This document shows, piece by piece, positions 42,973 to 51,034 of a stretch of 61,807 nucleotides of DNA. Position numbers and translations under genes: made by a program. The notes beneath the pieces are model-generated. The model worked only from the letters and a program-made list of their open reading frames with translations. It did not search any database and was not told the DNA's origin. Position 1 is the stretch's first letter; the number at the start of each line of letters is the position of its first letter. This stretch comes from Alkalihalobacterium chitinilyticum (GTDB lineage: Bacteria > Bacillota > Bacilli > Bacillales > Bacillaceae_F): the NCBI RefSeq assembly GCF_029028005.1, contig NZ_JAOTPO010000023.1:1-61807 (forward strand). Reading direction: 5' to 3'.

Positions 42973-43077
42973 TTAAGCTTCTTGCTTTTTCTTTCCATTT
43001 AGTGAAACTAGCCCGTACAATATGAGTAACTGCTCCTTTTTAGATAACCGTCTCCATTCGCGCACCTTAAATAACAC
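42973..43077 (-). CDS. Possible small protein of 34 residues
   Basis: A GTG-started frame with GGGAGG eight bases upstream. The product would be basic and amphipathic (LFKVREWRRLSKKEQLLILY, then GLVSLNGKKKQEA). It reads as a plausible small protein, but size and the GTG start make it uncertain. No family is known to me. Confidence 0.4.
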   Translation of the reverse strand: MLFKVREWRRLSKKEQLLILYGLVSLNGKKKQEA

Positions 43078-43260
43078 AACTTTTTCCTCCCATTCCTAAT
43101 GCTATATCTTTTTCACTTATAGTTGGATCTAGGAAGTTATCGATTAAAATAGAATTTTTTAACGTTATATTACAAGTACCCGACTTTTGCAACATCTAAA
43201 CTCTTTTCTAAAATAATTTGATAATAATGTTTGTGAAAACCCTGCATAAAAAAAAATTGA

Positions 43261-43338
43261 TTACATCAATCTGTTCGAGCACTTAAAAAAACATATCAAT
43301 TACAATTATTAGATCGTCAAGTACGTTTACAATTGACC
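43261..43338 (+). pseudogene. Fragment of a LysR-type regulator
   Basis: Twenty-six codons read LHQSVRALKKTYQLQLLDRQ followed by VRLQLT, matching the end of the LysR helix-turn-helix and its wing (compare the usual VSRQIKALE..LGVQLFDR pattern). A stop codon precedes it and similarity ends after the LT. No start codon or ribosome site belongs to it, so it is a decayed remnant, cut off next to the MOSC gene. Confidence 0.6.
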
Positions 43339-43354
43339 ATTTTCCCCACTCAAT

Positions 43355-43990
43355 CTATAACCGCTTCTGCAACGTCTCTCTCCAACTATCTGATAGTTCG
43401 TCTAAAGCTAGAACTGCTTTGATCCCTTCAATATTATCTTTTTCCTTAAACATAATTGTATTTGCAAAGTCAACACTTACAGCATTGGGATGACGTTCAA
43501 GCAGTTCAATTGGATCATTTTCTTCAACAAACCCTTCTTCCAACACACGAAAGTAATATCCAGTATACCCTGTTTCTTGGACTCGCACGACAAGGTCATT
43601 GACATCATTTCTTTTAGCTAACTTAAAACAAGGCTGGCGCGGTTGGCTCACTTGAACAACGACGTCACCAACTTTATATGTATCGCCTATGTAAACTTCT
43701 TTTTCAACCATTCCTTTGACCGTTAAATTCTCACCAAATGCACCATTTGTCATTTCTTTATTAAGATCTTGTTTCCAATAAGCATAATGCTCGTACGGAT
43801 AGACACATACAGCCTTATCTTTTCCACCATGGTTTTTCAAATCAGCTTGTCCATCGCCCTCAACATTCAGTTTTCCAATGAAAACTGACCCTTCAACTCT
43901 TGCTTTATATATACCTGTTGTTAATTCTTTTCCGTTATGATCAATTGTCATTGGTTTTCCGATTTGTATTGACATACAAGTCATCGCCAT
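43355..43990 (-). CDS. MOSC domain protein (YiiM type)
   Basis: A 211-residue protein with an MOSC domain followed by a C-terminal three-helix domain, as in YiiM, which detoxifies N-hydroxylated bases using the Mo cofactor. Conserved blocks are NHGGKDKAVCVYPYEHY, GENLT and QPRQPCFKLAKR, the last carrying the presumed Mo-ligand cysteine. ATG 43990 follows GGGAGTG; a second ATG five codons later is possible. It fits the abundance of Mo-cofactor genes here but has no operon partner. Confidence 0.88.
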   Translation of the reverse strand: MAMTCMSIQIGKPMTIDHNGKELTTGIYKARVEGSVFIGKLNVEGDGQADLKNHGGKDKAVCVYPYEHYAYWKQDLNKEMTNGAFGENLTVKGMVEKEVYIGDTYKVGDVVVQVSQPRQPCFKLAKRNDVNDLVVRVQETGYTGYYFRVLEEGFVEENDPIELLERHPNAVSVDFANTIMFKEKDNIEGIKAVLALDELSDSWRETLQKRL

Positions 43991-44193
43991 CCAGGGTCAC
44001 TCCCATCTTGTTCTCATTTTGCTAATTTTACCATATTGAGAACATCATATCTATTCCGGTCTTAATGTGATTAATGTAGCTCATAATAGAATGAAAAAAG
44101 TGCTTGATAAGACTACCTTACTCTTAAATAAAAAAGATCAATCCATCACAATCAAAAAAAAAAGCTACTCATACATCTCGGTATCCAAGCACC

Positions 44194-44505
44194 TTACTTT
44201 TCCTTTTCTTTAATCTTCTCATAGATGCTTTCTAATTCTTTCAAAGACAGTTCTCCTAATGAATTTTTGATATCGTCTTCAATGATTTTACGATTACTTT
44301 CACGGTATTCATCCCACCATTCTCGTAATCCTTCAGTGTGATTAAAAAGGTATTCTATATCTATCTCTTCAACATCATCATCAGAAAGATAATTAAGGAC
44401 GGCTGCTAACAAACGGGTAAGCCTCCCAACTTCATCACCGTTCTCGTCCAAATTTTCTATTACTTCTTCTGTGCCTTCTTCTGCTGGTTTTGGTTTACGT
44501 GGCAT
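44194..44505 (-). CDS. Acidic hypothetical protein
   Basis: A 103-residue, strongly acidic protein with a basic, proline-containing start (MPRKPKPAEEG) and two likely helices; tryptophans cluster in LREWWDEY. No family recognised. The ribosome site GAGGAGG is excellent. It stands alone between the ketopantoate-reductase-like gene and the MOSC gene. Confidence 0.75.
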   Translation of the reverse strand: MPRKPKPAEEGTEEVIENLDENGDEVGRLTRLLAAVLNYLSDDDVEEIDIEYLFNHTEGLREWWDEYRESNRKIIEDDIKNSLGELSLKELESIYEKIKEKEK

Positions 44506-44628
44506 GATTTTCCCTCCTCAGTGACTTTGAATTAGTTGTTTTAGTATTACCTATCATGCAAATGAGCTATACAACTTAACAAATTAACAAACACTCTTTA
44601 TTCATAAACAACCTTAACTAAATAAAAT

Positions 44629-44658
44629 AAATACCCAAATCGTCTGACATGGGTATTT
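44629..44658 (-). terminator. Terminator of the TRAP transporter operon
   Basis: AAATACCCA (44629-44637) pairs with TGGGTATTT (44650-44658); on the minus strand ATTTTATTT follows. It comes directly after the dehydrogenase stop codon. Confidence 0.6.
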
Positions 44659-44667
44659 ACTCATCAA

Positions 44668-45603
44668 TTATTGTTTTGTCGTTGATACTTTATTTCCCAC
44701 TTGCTCATTAATCGAGGAGAGGATTGCATAAAGAGTGCGTATAGTCGGTGTTGGAACACCTAAATCGCTTCCTTTACGAACAAAATATCCACAAAGGGAT
44801 TCAACCTCCATCTTCTTTCCACTTTCCCGATCTTGCAGCATTGAGGTTTTATGGGCTCTTGCTACTTCAGATAACGGAAAAATTTGGTCCACCCATTCTT
44901 GTTCAAAAGTAATACCTAAAGCTCTCCCTACACTAAGGGCTTCTTCTAAAATAGTTTCAGCCGTCGTACGTAGATGCTTTTCATCAAGGATATCCCCTAC
45001 AGAAGCTAATGCTGCTGCAGATAATGGGTTAAACGTAGCATTCCAAAGTAATTTGGCCCACTTTTTTTCTACTATGGAGTCAGCAATTTCAACATCTACG
45101 TTTGCTTGATGAAGTAGATCCCTCCATGTCGCAGCACTACTGTTCGTTTCCGATAAAGCACCCATCACAATGGTTTGTATTTCATGAAAGCGCTGAATTA
45201 CACCTGGTTCAACCACTTTTGTCGATACGTATGTAACTCCAGCAACGATTCGATTTTCTCCTAACACTTCAGCCAACACTTCCTCATTATCTACCCCATT
45301 TTGAAGTGTTAATACAGATGCATCCTTTTTTAAATAAGGAGCAATCTCTTCAGCTAACGTTCTCGTTTCTGTTGATTTTACCGTAAATAATATAAGATCT
45401 GCTTTTTCAACAGCTTTAATATCATTTGTAAATGCTCCATAAACCGTATATGTCTCTTGAGGTGATCGAATTTCAAGTCCTTTTTCATTCATTTTTTCTA
45501 AATGGGCTCCTCTAGCAATGAACGTTACGTCAAGCCCTGCATTTTTTAGGGCTGCTCCATAATAACCTCCAACTGCACCTGCACCTACAACACATATTTT
45601 CAT
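44668..45603 (-). CDS. Ketopantoate reductase (ApbA/PanE) family dehydrogenase
   Basis: A 311-residue NAD(P)H-dependent 2-ketoacid reductase. The Rossmann start is VVGAGAVGGYYGAAL, then TLQNGVDN and the C-terminal helical domain with the catalytic lysine in KKWAKLLWNATFNPLSA. True PanE makes pantoate, but paralogues act on other branched ketoacids. Its place as last gene of a TRAP transporter set with a class II aldolase suggests use in the breakdown of an imported hydroxy or keto acid and not in CoA synthesis. GGAGGGG is five bases before ATG 45603. Confidence 0.87.
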   Translation of the reverse strand: MKICVVGAGAVGGYYGAALKNAGLDVTFIARGAHLEKMNEKGLEIRSPQETYTVYGAFTNDIKAVEKADLILFTVKSTETRTLAEEIAPYLKKDASVLTLQNGVDNEEVLAEVLGENRIVAGVTYVSTKVVEPGVIQRFHEIQTIVMGALSETNSSAATWRDLLHQANVDVEIADSIVEKKWAKLLWNATFNPLSAAALASVGDILDEKHLRTTAETILEEALSVGRALGITFEQEWVDQIFPLSEVARAHKTSMLQDRESGKKMEVESLCGYFVRKGSDLGVPTPTIRTLYAILSSINEQVGNKVSTTKQ

Positions 45604-45636
45604 AATTTCCCCTCCGGTTTTAAGATGTTTCATTTT

Positions 45637-46920
45637 CTAAATAAAGAAAAGACTAATTTGCGGGATAAACGCGATTGCCAATAACGAAATAATAAAGGCA
45701 ACAATAAAAGGCACAGCTTTCCTGCCAATAACAGTAATTGGAATTTTCGTCATTGCACTAGCTATATAAAGATTAACGCCTACTGGTGGTGTTACATAAC
45801 CAATCGCTAAAGCAATAATCATGATTACTCCAAAATGAATAGGATCGATTCCTACTTGCATAACAACAGGTAAGAAGATCGGTGTAAGAATTAAAATAGA
45901 TGCTAGTGTTTCCATAATCATCCCGACGATCAATAAGAAAAGGATAATTAAAAGAAGAATTAATATTTTATTCTCTGTCAAAGATGTCATCATTGATGCC
46001 ACCGATTGAGGGATTTTCAATAGAGTTAGAACTCTACCAAAAACACTCGCCACTGCTACTATTAAAATGGCAGGTACGGTTACCTTAATGGACTCCTGGA
46101 GAATTAATAAGTAATTTTTAAAATTGACAGTACGATACACAAATGCACTTATACCGAGCGCATAGACAACCGCGATCACCGCCGCTTCTGTCGGTGTAAC
46201 AATCCCGCCATAAATTCCGCCTAAAATAATAACTGGAGCTAATAGGGCAAAAAAACCATCTTTAAACGTCTTAAAGAACCCATTTTTCTTCATATCATTA
46301 TAGACAGCCATAATCTGTTCTTTATTTTCACCTTTATTTTTACAGTATATATAGGCATAAATCATTAAAGCTAGTCCAATGATAATTCCTGGCATTATCC
46401 CAGCAATAAATAGATCCCCAACCGATTGATTGGCTGACATTCCATAAATAATAAACGGAATACTTGGTGGGATTATAACACCTAACCCGCCAGACGTAGC
46501 AATCATCGCTGTACTAAACCCTCGATCATAGCCAAGTTTCGTTAAAATCGGAATAGCCATTGCTCCAACCGCTGCTACAGTAGCCGGACTTGAACCCGAT
46601 ATTGCTCCGTAAAAGAGACATGTAGTAATTGCTGCAATCGGAATTCCGGCTGTACGATTTCCGAACATGTAAATAAACACATTAAATAACCGTTCTGACA
46701 TACCACCTTTAGCCATAATTGTACCCGATAAAATGAATAACGGTACCGCTAGCAACGGATAACTGTCTAAGGATGAGACCATATTACGTACGATGTAAGA
46801 AAGGTTGACACTAATGTCTAAGACAGACCCTGATAAAATGGTAATAAAACCAAGGGATATTCCTATGGGAATTGTCAATGCCAATAAAATTACTAAGAGA
46901 AGAAATAATAATATAATCAT
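45637..46920 (-). CDS. dctM: TRAP transporter large permease subunit (DctM)
   Basis: A 427-residue membrane protein with about twelve helices, the ion-coupled transport subunit. Typical blocks are LAVPLFILSGTIMAKGG near the start, YGAISGSSPATVAAVGAMAIP, GGLGVIIPPSIPFIIYG, and IALAIGYVTPPVGVNLYIAS. It follows dctQ by 22 bases and precedes the dehydrogenase by 33, so all are in one operon. Confidence 0.95.
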   Translation of the reverse strand: MIILLFLLLVILLALTIPIGISLGFITILSGSVLDISVNLSYIVRNMVSSLDSYPLLAVPLFILSGTIMAKGGMSERLFNVFIYMFGNRTAGIPIAAITTCLFYGAISGSSPATVAAVGAMAIPILTKLGYDRGFSTAMIATSGGLGVIIPPSIPFIIYGMSANQSVGDLFIAGIMPGIIIGLALMIYAYIYCKNKGENKEQIMAVYNDMKKNGFFKTFKDGFFALLAPVIILGGIYGGIVTPTEAAVIAVVYALGISAFVYRTVNFKNYLLILQESIKVTVPAILIVAVASVFGRVLTLLKIPQSVASMMTSLTENKILILLLIILFLLIVGMIMETLASILILTPIFLPVVMQVGIDPIHFGVIMIIALAIGYVTPPVGVNLYIASAMTKIPITVIGRKAVPFIVAFIISLLAIAFIPQISLFFI

Positions 46921-46942
46921 AGAATCTCCCTTTCTTTTCCTC

Positions 46943-47452
46943 TTATAGTTCTACAGATTGCTTATTTTCCGGAGCCAGTTTACTTTTCTGTGTGACTTTT
47001 AGAATGTACTTTTGTATGATACGTAAAGCCGTTAATCCAAAACCAACCGGCAAGGCTAAGTAGACATATTTAAAAGGGATTCCTAACGCTGCACTCGTTT
47101 GCATCGTGCCAGAAAGATTGTTATAGACGTCAATCCCACCAATTACCATAATTACACTAAATAAAAAAATAGCAATATCTCGCAAAACCGCAAACATGGA
47201 TTGAATTTTAGGACTTACATATTCTAACAGGATATCTATTTTTAAATGAAGATCTCCTTTTGTCGCATAACTAATGCCGATAAAAGCGATCCAAATAAAT
47301 AAATATCTACTAATCTCCTCCGGCCAAGAAAGGGAAGCATTCATCACATACCGCATAAAAACTTGAGAGGACATAATAACAACTAAGCTGCACATGGTGA
47401 TAGAAATAAGCATCATTTCAAAATGTTTATCCAGCCACTTGATGTATTTCAT
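46943..47452 (-). CDS. dctQ: TRAP transporter small permease subunit (DctQ)
   Basis: A 169-residue protein with four predicted membrane helices and the usual motif WPEEISRYLFIWIAFIGISY. It partners DctM. ATG 47452 has GGATGTG six bases upstream; a TTG five codons earlier contains that ribosome site and is less likely. Confidence 0.92.
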   Translation of the reverse strand: MKYIKWLDKHFEMMLISITMCSLVVIMSSQVFMRYVMNASLSWPEEISRYLFIWIAFIGISYATKGDLHLKIDILLEYVSPKIQSMFAVLRDIAIFLFSVIMVIGGIDVYNNLSGTMQTSAALGIPFKYVYLALPVGFGLTALRIIQKYILKVTQKSKLAPENKQSVEL

Positions 47453-47589
47453 TAGGATCACATCCAAACTCGATAGTTTTAATACGAGACTGACCGTGAA
47501 TAGTGAGCCCCAAATTTATAAAGAATCCCCCTAATAAACTTGTGCTTGCTATTAAACAATCAGCCCCACATTATTTACGATTAACAATA

Positions 47590-48657
47590 TTAATAGCTTT
47601 CTGCCTCTGAAATCATTAGATCAACTAACTCATCTCCAACTTGTCCACGAATCGTTTCAATTACAGGGCTTGTCTTTTCTCTGAATTTCTCTAGCTCGTC
47701 ATCAGTAATTTCATTAACCGTTAATCCAGTATCTTTTAACACTTGGATGTACTCTTCATCTTTTTCATCTAAGAAATTTGTTCCAAATTCGACAGCTGAT
47801 GCAAACCCTTCATCAACAAGTGCTCGAAGATCTTCTGGAAGACTATCATAAAAATCTTTGTTAATGACAGCTTGAAGAGATTGGAAAATACTCTTGATGT
47901 TCGTTACGTGTTCTTGTGCTTCATGGAATTTCATTAATACTGTTAGCTCATACGGGTTTTCTTGTGCATCTACGGTTCCTTGTTGTAATGAAGTATACAC
48001 TTCATTAAAAGGAATCGGTGTTGGATTCGCACCTAACGCTCTCCAAGCTTCAATATGATTTGAATTTTCTAGCGTTCTAATTCTCAATCCTTTAACATCT
48101 TCTACTGACGTAACCTGGACCCCATTTGTAGATAAGATACGGAACCCTTGGTCAGTAAAACTCATCAGCTTAAAACCCTTCTCTTCATAGTATGGTGCTA
48201 TCTTTTCAAACAAAGGACCATCTGTTCTAAATACGTGTCTGGCATGTTCTTTTGATGTGAATAAGTATGGGATATCAAAAACTGCTACTTCAGGAACAAA
48301 GTTTGCTCCTACTCCAGTCGAAGTTATTGTTGCAGTAATATCCCCGTTTTGGACGCCTTCTAGAATTTCCCGCTCGCCACCTAATTGAGCATTAGGATAA
48401 ACTTCAACTTTAAGGCGTCCCTCACTTTGTTCTTCCACTTCTTCTTTAAATTTGAGAAATGCTTGATGTAAACCGATCGCCTCGGAAGCTACGTGTGCCA
48501 TTGTGATTGTGTAGGTTTCTCCATTACTAGAATTACCATTGCTATTACCTTCTCCAGTATCATTATTTCCGGAACTTTCATTAGATGAACAAGCTGCCAT
48601 AATGAGAAGGATTATTGTTATGAACATTACTAATTTAACTTTATTAAATCGCTTCAT
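47590..48657 (-). CDS. dctP: TRAP transporter substrate-binding lipoprotein (DctP)
   Basis: A 355-residue lipoprotein; the lipobox is MAAC with cysteine near residue 23, followed by a serine/asparagine/glycine linker. DctP features include AQLGGEREILEGVQNGDI and LRIRTLENSNHIEAWRALGANPTPIPF, with the arginine that usually pairs with a substrate carboxylate. It is the binding protein of the dctQM permease directly downstream. The orphan DctP near 20.2 kb is a relative with a similar core. A cre-like site and a long inverted repeat lie before it. Confidence 0.94.
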   Translation of the reverse strand: MKRFNKVKLVMFITIILLIMAACSSNESSGNNDTGEGNSNGNSSNGETYTITMAHVASEAIGLHQAFLKFKEEVEEQSEGRLKVEVYPNAQLGGEREILEGVQNGDITATITSTGVGANFVPEVAVFDIPYLFTSKEHARHVFRTDGPLFEKIAPYYEEKGFKLMSFTDQGFRILSTNGVQVTSVEDVKGLRIRTLENSNHIEAWRALGANPTPIPFNEVYTSLQQGTVDAQENPYELTVLMKFHEAQEHVTNIKSIFQSLQAVINKDFYDSLPEDLRALVDEGFASAVEFGTNFLDEKDEEYIQVLKDTGLTVNEITDDELEKFREKTSPVIETIRGQVGDELVDLMISEAESY

Positions 48658-48717
48658 TTTATTTTCCTCCCTTACTAGGTATGATGCGCTACTGAGTAGT
48701 TTACTCTAATAGTGTTC

Positions 48718-48867
48718 GGAATTCGTCACTATATAACATCAGAAGATTACGGAAGCGCTTACATATTAGTGATAAATTTATCGACTTATTAATCACCATG
48801 GTTAAATACAATAATTTATCCGCTTCATACTGCAAAGCTAACTATGCTCCACCAAGTGACGAATTCC
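48718..48867. repeat. Widely spaced 13-base inverted repeat around the dctP promoter
   Basis: GGAATTCGTCACT (48718-48730) and AGTGACGAATTCC (48855-48867) are exact complements 124 bases apart, in the spacer between the aldolase and dctP genes. They could bind a dimeric regulator twice, form a loop, or border a tiny mobile sequence; no target duplication was seen. Confidence 0.6.
48749..48763 (-). promoter_or_regulatory. cre-like (CcpA) site upstream of dctP
   Basis: ACGGAAGCGCTTACA, one mismatch to WTGNAANCGNWNNCW. It lies between the arms of the inverted repeat, about 95 bases before dctP, and suggests carbon catabolite repression of the uptake system. Confidence 0.55.
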
Positions 48868-48901
48868 TTTAAGTATAAACGGTAACTAATCTTAATAATT
48901 A

Positions 48902-49681
48902 TTAATCGACTAAATCAGGCTGTTCTTTAATGATACGATCCCAAAGCGGCTGGAAACTAAACCATCCGGCTAAGTCTGAACCTACTTGTTTACTCGTTAT
49001 TTTTGCATAATCCTTATCAATTAAAACTGGAGTTCCTGCTGCTTCAGCCATTAATTGTGCTTGAGCAGAACGTTCCATCGTAATAAACCACCATGCTGCT
49101 TCATCAACTGTCTTTCCTACTGTTAACAAGCCATGGTTTCGCAAAATTGCAGCCTTATGCTGACCTAATGCCTTTGCAATTCTATCGCCTTCTTCCGTAT
49201 CTAAGACAACTCCTGTATAATCATCGAATAAAACATGGTCGTCGTAAAAAGCACAAGCATCTTGGGTAATAGGATCTAGTAATCTCCCCAAAGAAGACCA
49301 CGTTTTACCATACGTCGAATGAGCATGAGCTGCTGCAACAACGTCAGGACGAGCTGCATGAATTTGAGAGTGAATGGCAAAGGCAGCGCGATTAACAGGA
49401 CGCTTTCCTTCAACCACGTCTCCTTCATGATTAACTAGGATAAGATCAGATGCTTTAATTTGACTAAAATGCATTCCAAATGGATTTACCCAAAAATGGT
49501 CTTTTTCCCCCGGATCACGTACTGTAATATGTCCTGCTACCCCCTCATCGAAACCAAACTTAGAGAACAATCGAAACGAGGCTGCAAGGCGTTCTTTTAA
49601 ATGATTACGCTCCTCTTCCACCGTTTTAAATTTTGGCAATAGATCCTCTAACGACATAAAGTTTTCATACGTTTTTCCCAT
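48902..49681 (-). CDS. Class II aldolase/adducin family protein
   Basis: A 259-residue metal-dependent aldolase or related lyase. It has the zinc histidines in AHAHSTYGKTW and RNHGLLTVG, and the conserved SLGRLLDPITQDACAFYDDH. Members act on fuculose/ribulose phosphates, methylthioribulose phosphate or sugar acids; the substrate is not known here. It leads the TRAP operon region, 244 bases before dctP, so it probably helps to break down the imported acid. ATG 49681 is used; a GTG three codons earlier lies almost on the GGAG. Confidence 0.87.
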   Translation of the reverse strand: MGKTYENFMSLEDLLPKFKTVEEERNHLKERLAASFRLFSKFGFDEGVAGHITVRDPGEKDHFWVNPFGMHFSQIKASDLILVNHEGDVVEGKRPVNRAAFAIHSQIHAARPDVVAAAHAHSTYGKTWSSLGRLLDPITQDACAFYDDHVLFDDYTGVVLDTEEGDRIAKALGQHKAAILRNHGLLTVGKTVDEAAWWFITMERSAQAQLMAEAAGTPVLIDKDYAKITSKQVGSDLAGWFSFQPLWDRIIKEQPDLVD

Positions 49682-49750
49682 TTCATTCACTCTCCTTCTA
49701 AATTTTAAAGAATTACTTAAAGGTAATACGAGTAGTTACACAACCAACAA

Positions 49751-49764
49751 ACTAACCGGTCAGT
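49751..49764 (-). promoter_or_regulatory. Operator-like palindrome upstream of the aldolase gene
   Basis: ACTAACCGGTCAGT, palindromic around ACCGGT except for one pair, 70 bases before the start codon. The ACCGGT-centred form is common among TetR-family operators. No regulator gene is adjacent. Confidence 0.45.
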
Positions 49765-49813
49765 ATGGAAGGGTCAAAAAAATAAAAACAAACATGTAAG
49801 TTTTTATTTCATA

Positions 49814-49858
49814 ATTGAGTGTTTACACTCAATCAGCACTCCACCTCTCTAGAGAGGT
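49814..49858. promoter_or_regulatory. Two perfect palindromes upstream of the aldolase gene
   Basis: ATTGAGTG-TTTA-CACTCAAT (49814-49833) and ACCTCTCTAGAGAGGT (49843-49858), nine bases apart. With the ACCGGT palindrome they make a dense regulatory spacer. They could be operators or part of a leader hairpin. Confidence 0.5.
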
Positions 49859-49976
49859 AAAGCTTTTTAACTTCCCCTTTTTTAACCAAAGCTTGGTATT
49901 AGTAACAACTACCAAGTAGTATACTATAAATTTCTAAAAATAGCATTAAATTTTATTAATTTTCAGAATTAATAGT

Positions 49977-49991
49977 ATTCAAACGCTTACA
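49977..49991. promoter_or_regulatory. Second cre-like site in the aldolase upstream region
   Basis: ATTCAAACGCTTACA, one mismatch to the CcpA consensus, about 300 bases before the aldolase gene. Otherwise I see no gene in the spacer 49682-50049. Confidence 0.35.
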
Positions 49992-50049
49992 TTTGAGATT
50001 TCAGTAAACTAAATATATCGGATATCAGTACAATACTACTTTTTCAACA

Positions 50050-50079
50050 TTTACAAACCCTTCGATCTTAAGGTAAAAT
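50050..50079 (+). promoter_or_regulatory. Promoter of the guanidine riboswitch transcript
   Basis: TTTACA (50050-50055), an 18-base spacer, TAAAAT (50074-50079), just before the riboswitch. Confidence 0.6.
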
Positions 50080-50094
50080 TAAAGTAATTAAATG

Positions 50095-50193
50095 AAGTGG
50101 TTTTCTAGGGTTCCGCAGTTAATCTGGTCTGGTCCGAGAGAAAACGCACAGTTCTTATAACTGTGTTCACGGAGGGACAAAAGCCCGGGAGGA
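50095..50193 (+). ncRNA. Guanidine-I riboswitch (ykkC class)
   Basis: The aptamer hallmarks are all present: CTAGGGTTCCG, TCTGGTCCGAGAGAAAAC, and ACGGAGGGACAAAAGCCCGGGA. It lies directly before a pair of SMR exporter genes, the classic setting of the guanidine-I class in Bacillus (ykkCD). Some ykkC variants sense ppGpp or PRPP, but those precede other gene types. Guanidine binding should prevent the terminator and turn the exporters on. Confidence 0.93.
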
Positions 50194-50227
50194 TATTACT
50201 TTTTAATATCTTCTCGGGCTTTTTACA
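50182..50227 (+). terminator. Riboswitch-controlled terminator
   Basis: AGCCCGGGAG and CTCGGGCT with inner ATATTA/TAATAT, followed by TTTTT. It overlaps the 3' strand of the aptamer, so ligand binding and terminator folding exclude each other. Confidence 0.88.
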
Positions 50228-50249
50228 TTGAACAAAAAGAGGTGATTAG

Positions 50250-50594
50250 ATGTCAAAAGTATGGTTTACGGTTTTTATTGCTGCATTTTTTGAAGTCCTT
50301 TGGGTCATTGGCTTGAAGCATTCTTATAATTTATGGACTTGGGTTACAACAGCCATTGCTATTTTTGTTAGTTTTTATTTAATGATAATGGCGGCCAGCA
50401 GACTTCCTGTTGGTACGGTTTATGCTGTTTTTGTAGGGTTAGGAACGGTTGGTACAGTAGTAGCTGATATCATCTTTTTTAATGAACCCTTTCAACCTGT
50501 AACAATCATTCTTATTTTATTTTTATTAATTGGTGTCATTGGTCTCAAAGTTGTTAGTCCAAGTGAGACAACAGTGAAAGGAGACGAAGCATAA
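50250..50594 (+). CDS. ykkC: Small multidrug resistance family guanidinium exporter, subunit 1
   Basis: A 114-residue, four-helix SMR protein with the essential glutamate in helix 1 (AFFEVLWVIGLKHS) and the signature ASRLPVGTVYAVFVGLGTVG. Behind a guanidine-I riboswitch and paired with a second SMR gene, it is expected to form a heterodimer that exports guanidinium by proton exchange. AGAGGTG precedes the ATG. The symbol is given by analogy with the B. subtilis pair. Confidence 0.9.
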   Translation: MSKVWFTVFIAAFFEVLWVIGLKHSYNLWTWVTTAIAIFVSFYLMIMAASRLPVGTVYAVFVGLGTVGTVVADIIFFNEPFQPVTIILILFLLIGVIGLKVVSPSETTVKGDEA

Positions 50595-50914
50595 TGGAGT
50601 GGGTGTATCTGACTATAGCTGGCATATCAGAAATGATCGGGGTTGTAATGATCAATAAACTTCATAGAGATCGCAATTGGCGAGCATTAGTATATTTACT
50701 TTCTGCTTTCGGCGGAAGCTTTCTATTTCTTGCCCTTGCGATGCAAAATCTACCGATGTCTACAGCATATGCGGTTTGGACTGGAATTGGAGCTGCTGGA
50801 GGAGCTATCCTAGCGATTATTTATTACGGTGAACCGAAAAATGTATTTCGTTTATTTTTCATATTTATTATTATCGGTGCGACGATTGGTTTAAAATTAG
50901 TATCACCAGTTTAA
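50594..50914 (+). CDS. ykkD: Small multidrug resistance family guanidinium exporter, subunit 2
   Basis: A 106-residue partner with helix-1 glutamate in GISEMIGVVMINK and NLPMSTAYAVWTGIGAAGG. Its ATG overlaps the stop codon of subunit 1 (TAATG), so the two are made in equal amounts, consistent with a heterodimer of opposite membrane topology. Confidence 0.9.
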   Translation: MEWVYLTIAGISEMIGVVMINKLHRDRNWRALVYLLSAFGGSFLFLALAMQNLPMSTAYAVWTGIGAAGGAILAIIYYGEPKNVFRLFFIFIIIGATIGLKLVSPV

Positions 50915-51034
50915 TTAGTGATGGTGTTGTTTTAATTACAATTAATATTGTATGCAATCGAACTTCTAAGAACAAAATAAGATGTACTGGACTATTTATA
51001 TTACCTCGCTAGATTTGTCTTGGAGGCTATCGTT

